DNA from: Martinezella dioscoreae
GTDB lineage: Bacteria > Pseudomonadota > Alphaproteobacteria > Rhizobiales > Rhizobiaceae
Length of the DNA stretch: 38,867 bases
Direction of reading: 5' to 3'
Assembly (NCBI RefSeq): GCF_009176305.1
Contig: NZ_BLAJ01000021.1
Span: forward strand, 1-38,867
Positions 24,400-32,614 of the stretch are shown piece after piece (position 1 is the stretch's first letter; each line of letters begins with the position of its first letter). The notes under the pieces are model-generated. The model did not search any database, was not told where the DNA came from, and worked only from the letters and a program-made list of their open reading frames with translations. A program made the translations under genes and the position numbers.

Positions 24400-25110
24400 A
24401 TGAGCACTCAGAAAGTTGCAATCATCACCGGCGCGTCACAGGGTATCGGCGAGGGTCTGGTGCGGGGCTACCGCGAAAAAGGTTATAACGTCGTTGCGAC
24501 GTCCCGGTCGGTAAAAGCTGGCGCTGACTCCGGAGTCCATGCCATAGCTGGTGATATCGCTAAGCCCGAAACCGCAGATCGTGTGGTGCGCGAAGCGCTG
24601 GAACGTTTTGGTCGGATCGATACGCTCGTCAATAACGCCGGCGTATTCACGGCAAAGCCGTTCGTTGACTTCACTCAAGAGGACTACGATCTCAACTTCG
24701 GGGTCAACATTGCCGGGTTCTTCCATATTACACAGCGCGCCGCGCGTCAGATGCTGAAGCAGGGTGCAGGGCACATCGTCTCGATCACCACCAGCCTGGT
24801 CGATCAGCCGATCGCAGGCGTACCTGCCGCCCTGGCGTCGCTCACAAAGGGCGGTCTTAACTCCGTGACCAAGGGCCTAGCGCTTGAGTATGCAAAGTCG
24901 GGCGTCCGCGTGAACGCTGTTTCCCCTGGCATCATCAAGACACCCATGCATGCGCCCGAGACGCACGAGTTCCTCTCCGGTCTTCATCCCGTGGCTCACA
25001 TGGGCGAGATCAGCGATATCGTCAAGGCGGTCCTGTTCCTCGAAGACGCCGGGTTCGTAACCGGTGAAATCCTCCACGTCGACGGCGGTCAGAATGCCGG
25101 TCGCTGGTGA
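24400..25110 (+). CDS. SDR family protein lacking the catalytic tyrosine
   Basis: 236 aa. The cofactor loop TGASQGIG and NNAG are normal, but the expected YxxxK reads ASLTK (in PAALASLTKGGL): the lysine is present and the tyrosine is alanine. It therefore either uses another residue or has a different role. It is a paralogue of the protein at 33082-33807. ATG 24400 follows AAGGA. First gene of a plus-strand run with the DsbA-like and tautomerase genes. Confidence 0.85.
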   Translation: MSTQKVAIITGASQGIGEGLVRGYREKGYNVVATSRSVKAGADSGVHAIAGDIAKPETADRVVREALERFGRIDTLVNNAGVFTAKPFVDFTQEDYDLNFGVNIAGFFHITQRAARQMLKQGAGHIVSITTSLVDQPIAGVPAALASLTKGGLNSVTKGLALEYAKSGVRVNAVSPGIIKTPMHAPETHEFLSGLHPVAHMGEISDIVKAVLFLEDAGFVTGEILHVDGGQNAGRW

Positions 25111-25172
25111 ACGAGGCTTGGGAGTGGATCCGGCAACCGATCGCCGGGTCCACCTGCGAAAGGCGACTGATC

Positions 25173-25823
25173 ATGGAACTTGTTCTTGCTGCCGACCCGA
25201 TGTGCTCCTGGTGCTACGGCTTCGGCAAGGAAATGGAACTGCTACTTGCGAGACACCCAGAAGCGTCCTTGAGGATCATCCTTGGAGGTCTGCGAGCAGG
25301 TGCGACCGACTTGCTGGACGACGCAGGCAAGCAATTCCGGCTGCATCACTGGGCAAAAGTCGAAGAAGCAAGCGGTCTACCTTTCAATCGGGAGGGTCTG
25401 CTGGCCCGCGAAGGATTTATCTATGACACCGAACCTGTGTGCAGAGCAGTTGTAGCGGCCCGAATCTTGAAGCCTGATGCGGACATACTGAGCGTATTCC
25501 GTGCGTTCCAGCACGCTTTCTACGTCGACGCTCTCGATACAACAGACGGCGAAGTTCTCGCGACAGTTGGCAGCGTCGCACTCACCTCGCTCGGCCATTC
25601 GGTCTCCGCGTTGGAATTTTTAAAAACCTGGCGCCGTGAGAGCACTGTTGAAGAAGCGGCGACTGATTTTGCCACCGCGCGCGCACTGGGCGTGACAAGT
25701 TTTCCGACCCTCTTCGTTCAAAAGGATGGAAGGCTTGCGCGGGTCGGGGCAGGGTATGCCCCGGTAGACGCACTAGAACATCATCTGTCGGCAATGGGCT
25801 TCCAGGCCCGGCCGCTCAATTGA
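25173..25823 (+). CDS. DsbA family thioredoxin-fold protein (FrnE-like)
   Basis: 216 aa. The redox motif is CSWC (residues 11-14) in DPMCSWCYGFGKE, and the cis-proline loop is SFPTLFV. No signal peptide, so it is a cytoplasmic thiol oxidoreductase or isomerase of the FrnE/HCCA group. ATG 25173 has AAAGG upstream; a GTG at 25107 overlapping the SDR stop would add 22 residues of unconvincing sequence. Follows the SDR by 62 bases and is followed by the tautomerase 12 bases on. Confidence 0.85.
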   Translation: MELVLAADPMCSWCYGFGKEMELLLARHPEASLRIILGGLRAGATDLLDDAGKQFRLHHWAKVEEASGLPFNREGLLAREGFIYDTEPVCRAVVAARILKPDADILSVFRAFQHAFYVDALDTTDGEVLATVGSVALTSLGHSVSALEFLKTWRRESTVEEAATDFATARALGVTSFPTLFVQKDGRLARVGAGYAPVDALEHHLSAMGFQARPLN

Positions 25824-25835
25824 AAGGAAGTCCAC

Positions 25836-26075
25836 GTGCCTATCGTAAATATTCAAGTCACCCGAGAAGGCAACACGCCGGGCACGAACTCGGTGACGGC
25901 TGAGGAAAAGGCCCGGATCATTGCTGGCGTCAGCAATGTGCTGCTCGAAGTCCTGAACAAGCCGCTTGCATCAACGTTCGTTGTCATCGAGGAAATCGAT
26001 CTTGAAAACTGGGGCTGGGGCGGCCTCCCCGTCGAAGAATACAGAAAGCAACTTTCCGCCGCCAAACCTTCTTAG
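25836..26075 (+). CDS. Tautomerase family protein (4-oxalocrotonate tautomerase-like)
   Basis: 79 aa, GTG start preceded by AAAGGAAG. After Met removal it begins with Pro1 (MPIVNIQVTREG), the general base of the family. The end ENWGWGGLPVEEYRK matches the subgroup with a longer C-terminus. It interconverts keto and enol forms of an acid from ring- or side-chain breakdown; related members also dehalogenate haloacrylates. Its stop overlaps the stop of the convergent response regulator by 4 bases. Confidence 0.88.
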   Translation: MPIVNIQVTREGNTPGTNSVTAEEKARIIAGVSNVLLEVLNKPLASTFVVIEEIDLENWGWGGLPVEEYRKQLSAAKPS

Positions 26076-26455
26076 GAACGAGCGCCTTTCTCCAATGCTG
26101 TCGTGACTGCCTCTTCCAGATCGTTTTCGCTGAACGGCTTATAGAGGCAGTCAACGGCACCTTCCCGGAGCAGTTCAGTCCGAAGCACATCGTCATGGAT
26201 CGCGGTGATGAAAACAACAGGAATACGAAGACCTCTCCGTACCAGCTCCCGAAAAAGATCAGGCCCTGACATTCCGGGCATGGTGATGTCGAGGACAATG
26301 CACGCTGTCTTCTGCATCGAAGTCGATTGAAGAAACGCCTCTGCCGATTCGAAGGCTTCTGCTGGAAAGCCCAAGGACTTCAAAAGTGGCGGCAGGGACT
26401 CCCGTACCGAAACGTCGTCGTCAACGACCGAAATCAAATCGCGAACCCCTCCCAT
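26072..26455 (-). CDS. Single-domain response regulator (CheY-like receiver only)
   Basis: 127 aa. The acidic pocket is SVVDDDVSVRE, the phosphoacceptor aspartate lies in VLDITMPGMSG, and the signature lysine in LYKPF. No output domain follows, and there is no histidine kinase in the window. ATG 26455 begins at the fold; an in-frame start at 26680 would include the promoter and part of the upstream gene. A regulon-type promoter with TATAAT lies at 26553-26573. Confidence 0.88.
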   Translation of the reverse strand: MGGVRDLISVVDDDVSVRESLPPLLKSLGFPAEAFESAEAFLQSTSMQKTACIVLDITMPGMSGPDLFRELVRRGLRIPVVFITAIHDDVLRTELLREGAVDCLYKPFSENDLEEAVTTALEKGARS

Positions 26456-26552
26456 ATGCAACTCCGTTGAGCGCGCCTTCCGAAGGATCGCAAGCCTCGT
26501 TCCACAAAAGGCCGCCACAGTTTCAACGTAGGATCCCTTCAACCCGCAATAC

Positions 26553-26573
26553 ATTATACCTTGGTATCGGTCC
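26553..26573 (-). promoter_or_regulatory. Regulon-type promoter of the receiver protein
   Basis: On the minus strand GGACCGATACCAAGGTATAAT gives a consensus TATAAT directly attached to ATACC-AA-GGTAT, matching the right half of the operators at 21080 and 23229. The left half-site is poorly conserved. Confidence 0.5.
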
Positions 26574-26582
26574 GAGGAGTTA

Positions 26583-27254
26583 TCAGCAGGGGAGTGGTCC
26601 GCCTTGCTGTTCGGCCTCAGTGTACCTCGCGTACCATTCAGGCCAGGTCTCTTCATGATTGCCGTCGTTTTGCGCTTCATACTTGCCGTGCGCAGCCGCG
26701 GCTCTGCGCAGCGCTGCAGCGAGGTCGGCCGCCGAGGAGAAGGTTACGCCGTTCCGCTCGATGCGGCCCGGCAGTCGGGTGGTTACTTCCTGGAAAAGCC
26801 AGCCATTACCGTCCGGATCGCTGAATGATGCGAAGGAGCCATAGCTCGCTCTCGATGGGTGTGGCCCCGGCAGCCGCGCATCGTTGCCTTGGTGATGAAA
26901 CACTCCGCCGGCGTCGTGGAAGACGCCGCTCATTTCCGCGCCTCTGGCCGCAAGCGCCGCCTGAGCGATTTCGATGTCGGATACGATAAGATGTAGGCCC
27001 TGCGCTGAACCGGGCACCGCTGAGGTCACCTTAGATCCAAAGATCACCGAACATTGAGATCCTGGTGGCGTGACTTGGACGACGCGAAAACCATTATCTC
27101 CGGGCACGTCTGCGTCGAGACGCCATCCCAAACCTGTGTAGAATTTCTTCGCTCTATCCACATCCGAGACCGGGATGACCACGACCTCGAGTTTCATGTC
27201 GATTTCGGTGGTTGCTTTCGGTGCGACTGTCGTTCGTTGGTTCCGGTCATCCAT
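26583..27254 (-). CDS. VOC family protein (paralogue of the one at 21212)
   Basis: 223 aa. A VOC module (MKLEVVVIPVSDVDRAKKFY to DPDGNGWLFQEVT) is followed by a C-terminal extension of about 60 residues (SAADLAAALRRAAAAHGKYE, then EETWPEWYARYTEAEQ) that its paralogue lacks. This extension is found in some glyoxalase-like proteins and may aid oligomerisation. ATG 27254 has GAGGAG upstream. Located between the receiver gene downstream and a gene-free stretch upstream that holds a promoter-like dyad. Confidence 0.87.
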   Translation of the reverse strand: MDDRNQRTTVAPKATTEIDMKLEVVVIPVSDVDRAKKFYTGLGWRLDADVPGDNGFRVVQVTPPGSQCSVIFGSKVTSAVPGSAQGLHLIVSDIEIAQAALAARGAEMSGVFHDAGGVFHHQGNDARLPGPHPSRASYGSFASFSDPDGNGWLFQEVTTRLPGRIERNGVTFSSAADLAAALRRAAAAHGKYEAQNDGNHEETWPEWYARYTEAEQQGGPLPC

Positions 27255-27717
27255 GATGAGCTCTCCTCGTCCGCTAGGGTTTCTGCGCGCCACGCTGCGC
27301 CTTTGGGTGGGTGGTGTCCATTGTCCAATGGTGTAGCTCTGGCCCATTGGCGGCGTCACACCGGAGAACTCAAAGGTGTTTATGGCGCTACAAACGCGTT
27401 GATGCTGGCGAGGAAGCTCTCGCTGCATGAGGAGTTCGCCAATCGGAACGCTCGCTTCCAGTCTATCGGCGGAATGGTCGATGCTGCTCTTGCAGGATTA
27501 GGCAAAGGCGAACTCATCAGTTTGCTGTCACTCCTGAGGTGGAGGACTGGGCGCCTATGAGACCGCAAGACAAAAGCTGCTGCCGAACCTGTCGCTCGGC
27601 GTCCCCGCTAAACGTATCGGTTGAGGGTCGTTTGATGGCCACCTGGGAGCTATCGCGTGATCTGAGGAAACCCGCCCTGCTTGAGGCGGCGTTTTCCTTG
27701 ATCTGATGATGGCGGCG
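27255..27717. other. Gene-free stretch with VOC promoter dyad and operon terminator
   Basis: A perfect dyad CCATTG-TC-CAATGG lies at 27318-27331, about 65 bases before the VOC start; on the minus strand ACACCATTGGACAATGG partly resembles the regulon promoters. A plus-strand frame ends at 27560, but its body runs antisense through the VOC gene and I see no family. The operon terminator is at 27668-27695. Confidence 0.5.
27668..27695 (-). terminator. Terminator of the seven-gene minus-strand operon
   Basis: On the minus strand AAAC-(G)-CCGCC pairs with GGCGG-GTTT around the loop TCAAGCAG, with one bulged base. It starts about 22 bases after the haloacid dehalogenase stop. Confidence 0.5.
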
Positions 27718-28560
27718 TCAAGCACCGAGCTGATTTGCGAGGTCGATCAGATCGGTTGCGACCACATCGATGAATTCCTCGGGTGTCGTGTCGGCTGCAT
27801 GACCAGGGCCGAGTTCCAATGGACGCGGAATGTAGGCGGTTCGAAATCCAGCCTTCCTCGACGCCTGGAGATCCCACTTGTGGGCCGAAACCATCAGAAG
27901 CTGATCGGCGCTGAACCCAATGTAGTCTATGGCTAGTCGGTAGACGCGGGGGTCGGGCTTGAATGCCTTGTTGAGCTCACCTGTAAGGATCTCGTCAAAG
28001 GGAAGGCCGTTGCCTTTCACCAGGGCGGTCATCTGCGACATCGAAGCGTTGGTCAGCGTGGCGAGGGTGTATTTTTGCCGAAGTTGAGCGAGCCCGGCCT
28101 GTGCGTCACGCCAAGGAATCATCTGTCCCCAGACGGAGAGCAGCTCCTCTCGATGACTGTCAGTAAGAATATCCTGGACGCCTCGTTTCGCGAGCAGCGG
28201 TCCAAGCGCTTCACGATAGACCTCGGTGTTGGGGACCCAAGGACGTCTCTGCGCCGAAATCTCCACAATGATATCATGCGCTGCACTGCTCCAGTCGCCG
28301 GCAAGCGTCGCCGCCCAGTCCCGCGCCAGTCCCAGCCCTTCCCCGATCGCCTTCGCCTTTGCAGATATCGGGTCGTAAAAGTCAAAAACCGTTCCCTGCA
28401 TGTCAAAGGTAAGCGCCTTGACGCCAGATAGATAGGCGCTACTAGCAGCCCAGGACCGGCGCGGGGGAAGGGCTAGCGACGCGGCACCAATCAAGGTCCC
28501 CAATAAGAATGATCGACGCGATGGTCTGATATCGTCGAGAGGCGCGGAATCGTTGCTCAT
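27718..28560 (-). CDS. Tat-exported haloacid dehalogenase type II (HAD superfamily)
   Basis: 280 aa. A twin-arginine signal (SRRSFLLGTLIGAASLAL) precedes the HAD core. Nucleophile Asp53 is in LTFDMQGTVFD; LTNAS, Lys in NKAFKPDPRVY and VSAHKWDLQASRKAGF are motifs II to IV. Type II 2-haloacid dehalogenases normally have FDxYGT and act in the cytoplasm; here Tyr is replaced by Gln and the enzyme is apparently exported, so substrate may differ. ATG 28560 has GGAG upstream. Last gene of the operon starting at 33807. Confidence 0.88.
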   Translation of the reverse strand: MSNDSAPLDDIRPSRRSFLLGTLIGAASLALPPRRSWAASSAYLSGVKALTFDMQGTVFDFYDPISAKAKAIGEGLGLARDWAATLAGDWSSAAHDIIVEISAQRRPWVPNTEVYREALGPLLAKRGVQDILTDSHREELLSVWGQMIPWRDAQAGLAQLRQKYTLATLTNASMSQMTALVKGNGLPFDEILTGELNKAFKPDPRVYRLAIDYIGFSADQLLMVSAHKWDLQASRKAGFRTAYIPRPLELGPGHAADTTPEEFIDVVATDLIDLANQLGA

Positions 28561-28638
28561 GTCGCATCTCCAACCTTTTTCCCGTGTTAGCACCAGGTCT
28601 GCCGGGCGCCCGTCGACGTCCGGCAGACGTTCCCGAAG

Positions 28639-29442
28639 TCAGATCGTCCGACTGAGCATCGCCACCCCGGCAGCGGCGTGCCAGTCTGCGGTTTCCTTTG
28701 GGTAAATGGTGCGGAACGGGCCTGTCGACTCCGGAATGAGTTCGACCATCTTGGCGATCATATCGTTCGGATCAAGACGCATCTCGTTCTTATCGATGAG
28801 CGCATCTGTCTGCGCCTTATACGAAGCCCGACTAGTGAAGTTGACCTCGTCGTCAAGCCAACGATAGGCGGATTCGACCATGCGCTCGTTGAAGCCAGTG
28901 AAATAGGGGCCTGGGTTGATGGTCTGGACCTGGATGCCGAATTCCTTCAGTTCCTCCTGCATTGCTTCGCTGATCGCCTGTAACGCGTGCTTGGTGGCGG
29001 AATAGGAGCCGAGCATACCGGGGCTGACGACGCCGAGAATGGACGAGATGAACACCACCTTGCCCTTGACCTTGGACTTGACCCAGCGTCGAACAACCTT
29101 CTGGGTCAGGTCCAGCAGCGCGAAGACATTGACTTCGAAGTTCGCCTTCACTAGATTGAGCGGAATCTCCGCGATCGGGCCGCCTTCGCCGATGCCGGCG
29201 TTGTTGACCAGAATGTCGAAATCGAGTTTGACCGCGGCAGCGATATCGAAGCGATCCAAGAGGTTCAGCTTCGTCACTGTGATGTTCGTCAGACCTTGCT
29301 CGACGATCGTATTGCGAAGCGCCGTGACCTGAGGCCATGATTCCGCTGTCGCGATGACGGTGTGGCCCTTTTTGGCTAGGCCGATTGCGGCTCCGGCGCC
29401 CAAACCCGAGCCGGCGCCAGTGATAAGAATTTTCTTGGGCAT
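28639..29442 (-). CDS. Short-chain dehydrogenase/reductase
   Basis: 267 aa. TGAGSGLG, NNAG and the catalytic YSATK are all present, unlike the two tyrosine-less SDRs in the same region. The C-terminus is long (NEMRLDPNDMIAKMVELIPES), typical of the group acting on larger or steroid-like substrates; the substrate is unknown. AGGAG precedes the ATG. It lies 43 bases after the AEC transporter in the same operon. Confidence 0.9.
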   Translation of the reverse strand: MPKKILITGAGSGLGAGAAIGLAKKGHTVIATAESWPQVTALRNTIVEQGLTNITVTKLNLLDRFDIAAAVKLDFDILVNNAGIGEGGPIAEIPLNLVKANFEVNVFALLDLTQKVVRRWVKSKVKGKVVFISSILGVVSPGMLGSYSATKHALQAISEAMQEELKEFGIQVQTINPGPYFTGFNERMVESAYRWLDDEVNFTSRASYKAQTDALIDKNEMRLDPNDMIAKMVELIPESTGPFRTIYPKETADWHAAAGVAMLSRTI

Positions 29443-29485
29443 TTTCAGTACTCCTGTTTTTGAAGTTGATTACGACCAGAGGACC

Positions 29486-30442
29486 TCAGCCGACGTAGCT
29501 GTAGGTCCACCCGATCGCCACGGCCAACGTGAGCGCCGAACAGATCGTGCTCGCGATGATGGTTGAATTGGCTTCCACGGAGATTCGGTCGTAGCTGTTG
29601 CCGAAGAGGATGCCGAAGAACCCGGAGGGAAGGGCGGCCATGATCACGGACAACTTCGTGATCTCGACGGGTGCGGCCACGCCCCTGCATATGAGAAACG
29701 CCAGGATTGGCTGTGCCACGTTAGAGATGGCAACGCCGATCGTCGTATTGAGCGAAAGACGAAATCTGCTTTGGGAAAGAACTACGCCGGTCACAAGAAG
29801 ACCCATGCCACCCGCCGCGACACCGATCTGGCGCAGAGATGCAGCCACAACGTCCGGCAGATGCAGCCCGCTCAGCGAATAGAGCATGCCGAAAACGGGG
29901 GATAGAACGATCGGCTTGGAGAAGGCGCGCGCGCAGGCTTTGGCGATCTGTGTGAGCCCTCCGGCCCCACCGGCGCCGGTTTTCGGTTTGTCGAGTTCGA
30001 GCAGCGCCAGCGTCAACGGCGAGGGCAACGTTGATCCGACTGCGATGCCTATTGCTACCGTCGAAAGGTGATCCGCCCCGAAGAGGGCCGTGATCACTGG
30101 GAAGGCTGCTGCTGCAAAGTTCGGCTGGCCAACCGCGAGCGCCTGAAGAGCAGCCTCGCTCGAATTCATCCCGCGGGGGCCGCGCTGATAGCCGTACCAC
30201 AGCAGGTATATGCCCATCATCACGGTTCCCAAGGAGAGCAGGACCGGCCATTGGGCCACCAGGTCGCGCCACTGGGTTGATGCAGTGGCGACGAAGAGGG
30301 ACGATGGAAGACAGTAGTTCATCACGACGATGTTCAGTTCGGTCACATGCTTGTTGTTGATGCTCCCGGTTTTGCCGGCAACGTAGCCCAGCAGCATGAC
30401 GAAGAACGTCGGCGCGAGTGCTAGCGATAGGACCGTGATCAT
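29486..30442 (-). CDS. AEC family transporter (auxin efflux carrier / MdcF-like)
   Basis: 318 aa with about ten membrane helices in two inverted halves of the BART fold, beginning MITVLSLALAPTFFVMLLGYVAGK. The central hydrophilic loop (ELDKPKTGAGGAGG) divides them. Bacterial members include malonate permeases and other carboxylate carriers, so an organic acid is a likely substrate. It lies 37 bases after the chimeric hydrolase gene and 43 before the SDR. Confidence 0.88.
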   Translation of the reverse strand: MITVLSLALAPTFFVMLLGYVAGKTGSINNKHVTELNIVVMNYCLPSSLFVATASTQWRDLVAQWPVLLSLGTVMMGIYLLWYGYQRGPRGMNSSEAALQALAVGQPNFAAAAFPVITALFGADHLSTVAIGIAVGSTLPSPLTLALLELDKPKTGAGGAGGLTQIAKACARAFSKPIVLSPVFGMLYSLSGLHLPDVVAASLRQIGVAAGGMGLLVTGVVLSQSRFRLSLNTTIGVAISNVAQPILAFLICRGVAAPVEITKLSVIMAALPSGFFGILFGNSYDRISVEANSTIIASTICSALTLAVAIGWTYSYVG

Positions 30443-30479
30443 CTCAGACCGCCATCTCGGTAGAAGGAGGGGCGCTTTA

Positions 30480-31541
30480 TCATCGTGCTGATTCCAGGGA
30501 CTTTTTCTTCTCGCGGGGATCGAACGGTCGGATGAGAAGGTGTTGTGCCCCGCCTCCTAGCAGGCCGCCGATCGTTGGACCTACCATCGGCACCCACCGG
30601 TAGTTCAGGTTTCCGGGCAGCGCGGCCTGGTCCCAGCTCGCCAGCGATGCGAAGAACCTCGGGCCGAAGTCGCGCGCCGGGTTGATCGCCCAACCCCCGA
30701 GATAACCCGCGGACGCCACGATCAGCCCGATGACGATCGCTCCGAAATTCGCACGAGGCGCGATCGTGTTAAATTCATCCGTGACCGCGAAGATGCCGGA
30801 TACCAGGATCCCGGTGATGATGATTTCATTGACCAAGGCCATCGCCGGCATGACAGCGAGCCCCGGCGATGTAAAAAACACTCCGGAGGCTCCACCTTCG
30901 CTCCGAGCGAGATGCTGCGCAGCCGTGTAATGATCGATGACCGCCGAATAGAGCACATAGACGACGGCGGCGCCGATGAACGCACCGACGACCTGAGCGA
31001 TCCAGTACGGGACGACCTTATTCCGGGAAAAGCCGCGGAAGACAGCCAGCGCCAGTGTCACAGCACCATGAAGATGAAAGTGCCAGAGCTTCGACTGGCT
31101 GAATCTCGTGGTCGCTACGCTTTCCATGCCCTTGGTATCAGCAAGCGGCGCCACCATCATGACCAGGCGCTTGGCAGCCTCAGGGAAAAGCGTCGCGAAA
31201 GCAAATCCCACCTGCATACCGAGGTCATGACACACAAGAGTAATCGGTTTGGATACCCCTAAGTGGCCGAGCAAGCCTTTGATATCTGTGGCTATCGTCT
31301 GCTTGTCATAGCCACCCTCGGGCTTGGACGATCCGCCCGCACCTCGGTAGTAGGGCGCGACAACGAGCCAACCATCATCGCGAAGCGGAGCGATTACGTG
31401 GCGCCACTCCCACCAGGTTTGCGGCCATCCGTGGATCAGTACCAGAGTGCGGCTGTCGTCCTGTCCTCTCGGTTGGCCTGAGGTGACATAGTGCAGCCGA
31501 ACATCGGGCGCGTCGAACATATTACGGTGGATACCTTGCAT
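30480..31541 (-). CDS. Chimeric gene: alpha/beta hydrolase N-part fused to aquaporin C-part
   Basis: 353 aa, unbroken. Residues 1-158 are an epoxide-hydrolase-type N-terminus (IHGWPQTWWEW, nucleophile region VCHDLGMQVG with Asp106) ending at KLWHFHLH. From residue 159 it becomes an aquaglyceroporin (AVTLALAVFRGF, IAQVVGAFIGAA) with an intact second NPA motif INPARDFGPRFF at 286-297. Missing are the hydrolase cap and catalytic His, and the channel's first two helices and first NPA (GAV instead of NPAV). Probably a deletion fusion with neither activity intact. AGGAG precedes ATG 31541, and it sits inside the operon. Confidence 0.85.
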   Translation of the reverse strand: MQGIHRNMFDAPDVRLHYVTSGQPRGQDDSRTLVLIHGWPQTWWEWRHVIAPLRDDGWLVVAPYYRGAGGSSKPEGGYDKQTIATDIKGLLGHLGVSKPITLVCHDLGMQVGFAFATLFPEAAKRLVMMVAPLADTKGMESVATTRFSQSKLWHFHLHGAVTLALAVFRGFSRNKVVPYWIAQVVGAFIGAAVVYVLYSAVIDHYTAAQHLARSEGGASGVFFTSPGLAVMPAMALVNEIIITGILVSGIFAVTDEFNTIAPRANFGAIVIGLIVASAGYLGGWAINPARDFGPRFFASLASWDQAALPGNLNYRWVPMVGPTIGGLLGGGAQHLLIRPFDPREKKKSLESAR

Positions 31542-31588
31542 CTCTAGCTCCTAAAACACCGGGCAAGCAGGTCAAAGACGCCGCAGAT

Positions 31589-32581
31589 CTATCGGTTGGC
31601 CAAAGTCCCCGTGTATTGACCTAGCTTCGCTTCCACGTCGGCTTTGGATTGAAGTCCCATGTTCATGAGTTTTCCAATTTTGGCCTTGGCCGCCGGCCGC
31701 TTAACCGACGATATGAAGGCATCCCATCCGGCGCCGATCTCGGGGTCCGTTGGAAGGCTTGCGTAGTCCACGAGCCGTTTCGTGTCTGCGATGGCATCGC
31801 GATCAAACCCTGAGATCCTCTCAGCGAGCCCGTCTACGAATGCGTCTAGCTGACTGTCAGGAAGTGATCGGTTCACATATCCGTACTTCTCGGCGAGCTC
31901 TCCATCGATGTCGTCCGAACCAAGCAAGACCTCAAGAGCTCTGCCGCGTCCCATTAGACGGGGAAGCCGGGCCATCGGCCCTCCGCCCGGTACAAGCGCT
32001 GCTCCCACCTCCCATTGCGAGAGGATTGCTTTCTCTCTGCTGGCGAACCTCATGTCGCTGGCTAGGGCCAACTCGCTACCAACACCTGTGGCACGGCCTC
32101 GGATTAACGCGATGGAGACCACAGGCGCTTTGCTGATGCGGACCAGCATGTCGGGGAGGGGATGAAGACCAGTTCTGCCCGAAGGCAGCTCGGTCGATTC
32201 CGAGAGCGGGGGGACGAAATCGTAGTGGGTCAGGAAAAAACCTGGTACCGAACTGTCGAAAACCACCACTCTCAGGTCGGGATCGTTCTCGATGGCGGCC
32301 ACGACCTTCTCCATCTGGGGGATGGTCTCCGGCCCGAAGATGTTAAATGGCGGGTTGTCGAACGTGACCCTCCAGTATGCGGGCGATCTCTTCTCGACCC
32401 TGATTTCCGCCTTCTCCGACCGTGTAACACCATTGCCACTGGTTGTGGTTGTCTCCTTTTTCACTGGGCTTGACGACTGACCGGACAATGCCAAAGCCGG
32501 AAGCATCAATAGTGCCGCCGCAGTCAGGAACTTCGAGGATACAGCCACGAGGTTCGTCGAATTTGCTGATCTCTTGTTCAT
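31589..32581 (-). CDS. Crotonase-fold (enoyl-CoA hydratase/isomerase) protein with signal peptide
   Basis: 330 aa. Residues 1-34 form a Sec-type signal (FLTAAALLMLPALALSG after a short basic start), followed by a polar linker (KKETTTTSGNG). The crotonase domain starts near 60: DNPPFNIFGPETIPQM, oxyanion segment GRATGVGSELALASDM, and QWEVGAALVPGGGPM. CoA thioesters are cytoplasmic, so export argues for another substrate or a membrane-anchored use. ATG 32581 has GGAG upstream. It lies 33 bases after ridA. Confidence 0.88.
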   Translation of the reverse strand: MNKRSANSTNLVAVSSKFLTAAALLMLPALALSGQSSSPVKKETTTTSGNGVTRSEKAEIRVEKRSPAYWRVTFDNPPFNIFGPETIPQMEKVVAAIENDPDLRVVVFDSSVPGFFLTHYDFVPPLSESTELPSGRTGLHPLPDMLVRISKAPVVSIALIRGRATGVGSELALASDMRFASREKAILSQWEVGAALVPGGGPMARLPRLMGRGRALEVLLGSDDIDGELAEKYGYVNRSLPDSQLDAFVDGLAERISGFDRDAIADTKRLVDYASLPTDPEIGAGWDAFISSVKRPAAKAKIGKLMNMGLQSKADVEAKLGQYTGTLANR

Positions 32582-32614
32582 AGGAAACTCCATTTGGGGA
32601 TTTTTGTAATGGCT

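Noticed and set aside
27054..27560. Plus-strand frame of 168 codons
   Set aside because: Most of it is antisense to the VOC gene, and the remaining tail has no recognisable domain or start signal.
31530..31537. GATACCTT near the start of the chimeric gene as a regulon site
   Set aside because: Lies inside the coding start, with no partner half-site at the right distance. Similar coding matches at 31134 and 33763 rejected for the same reason.
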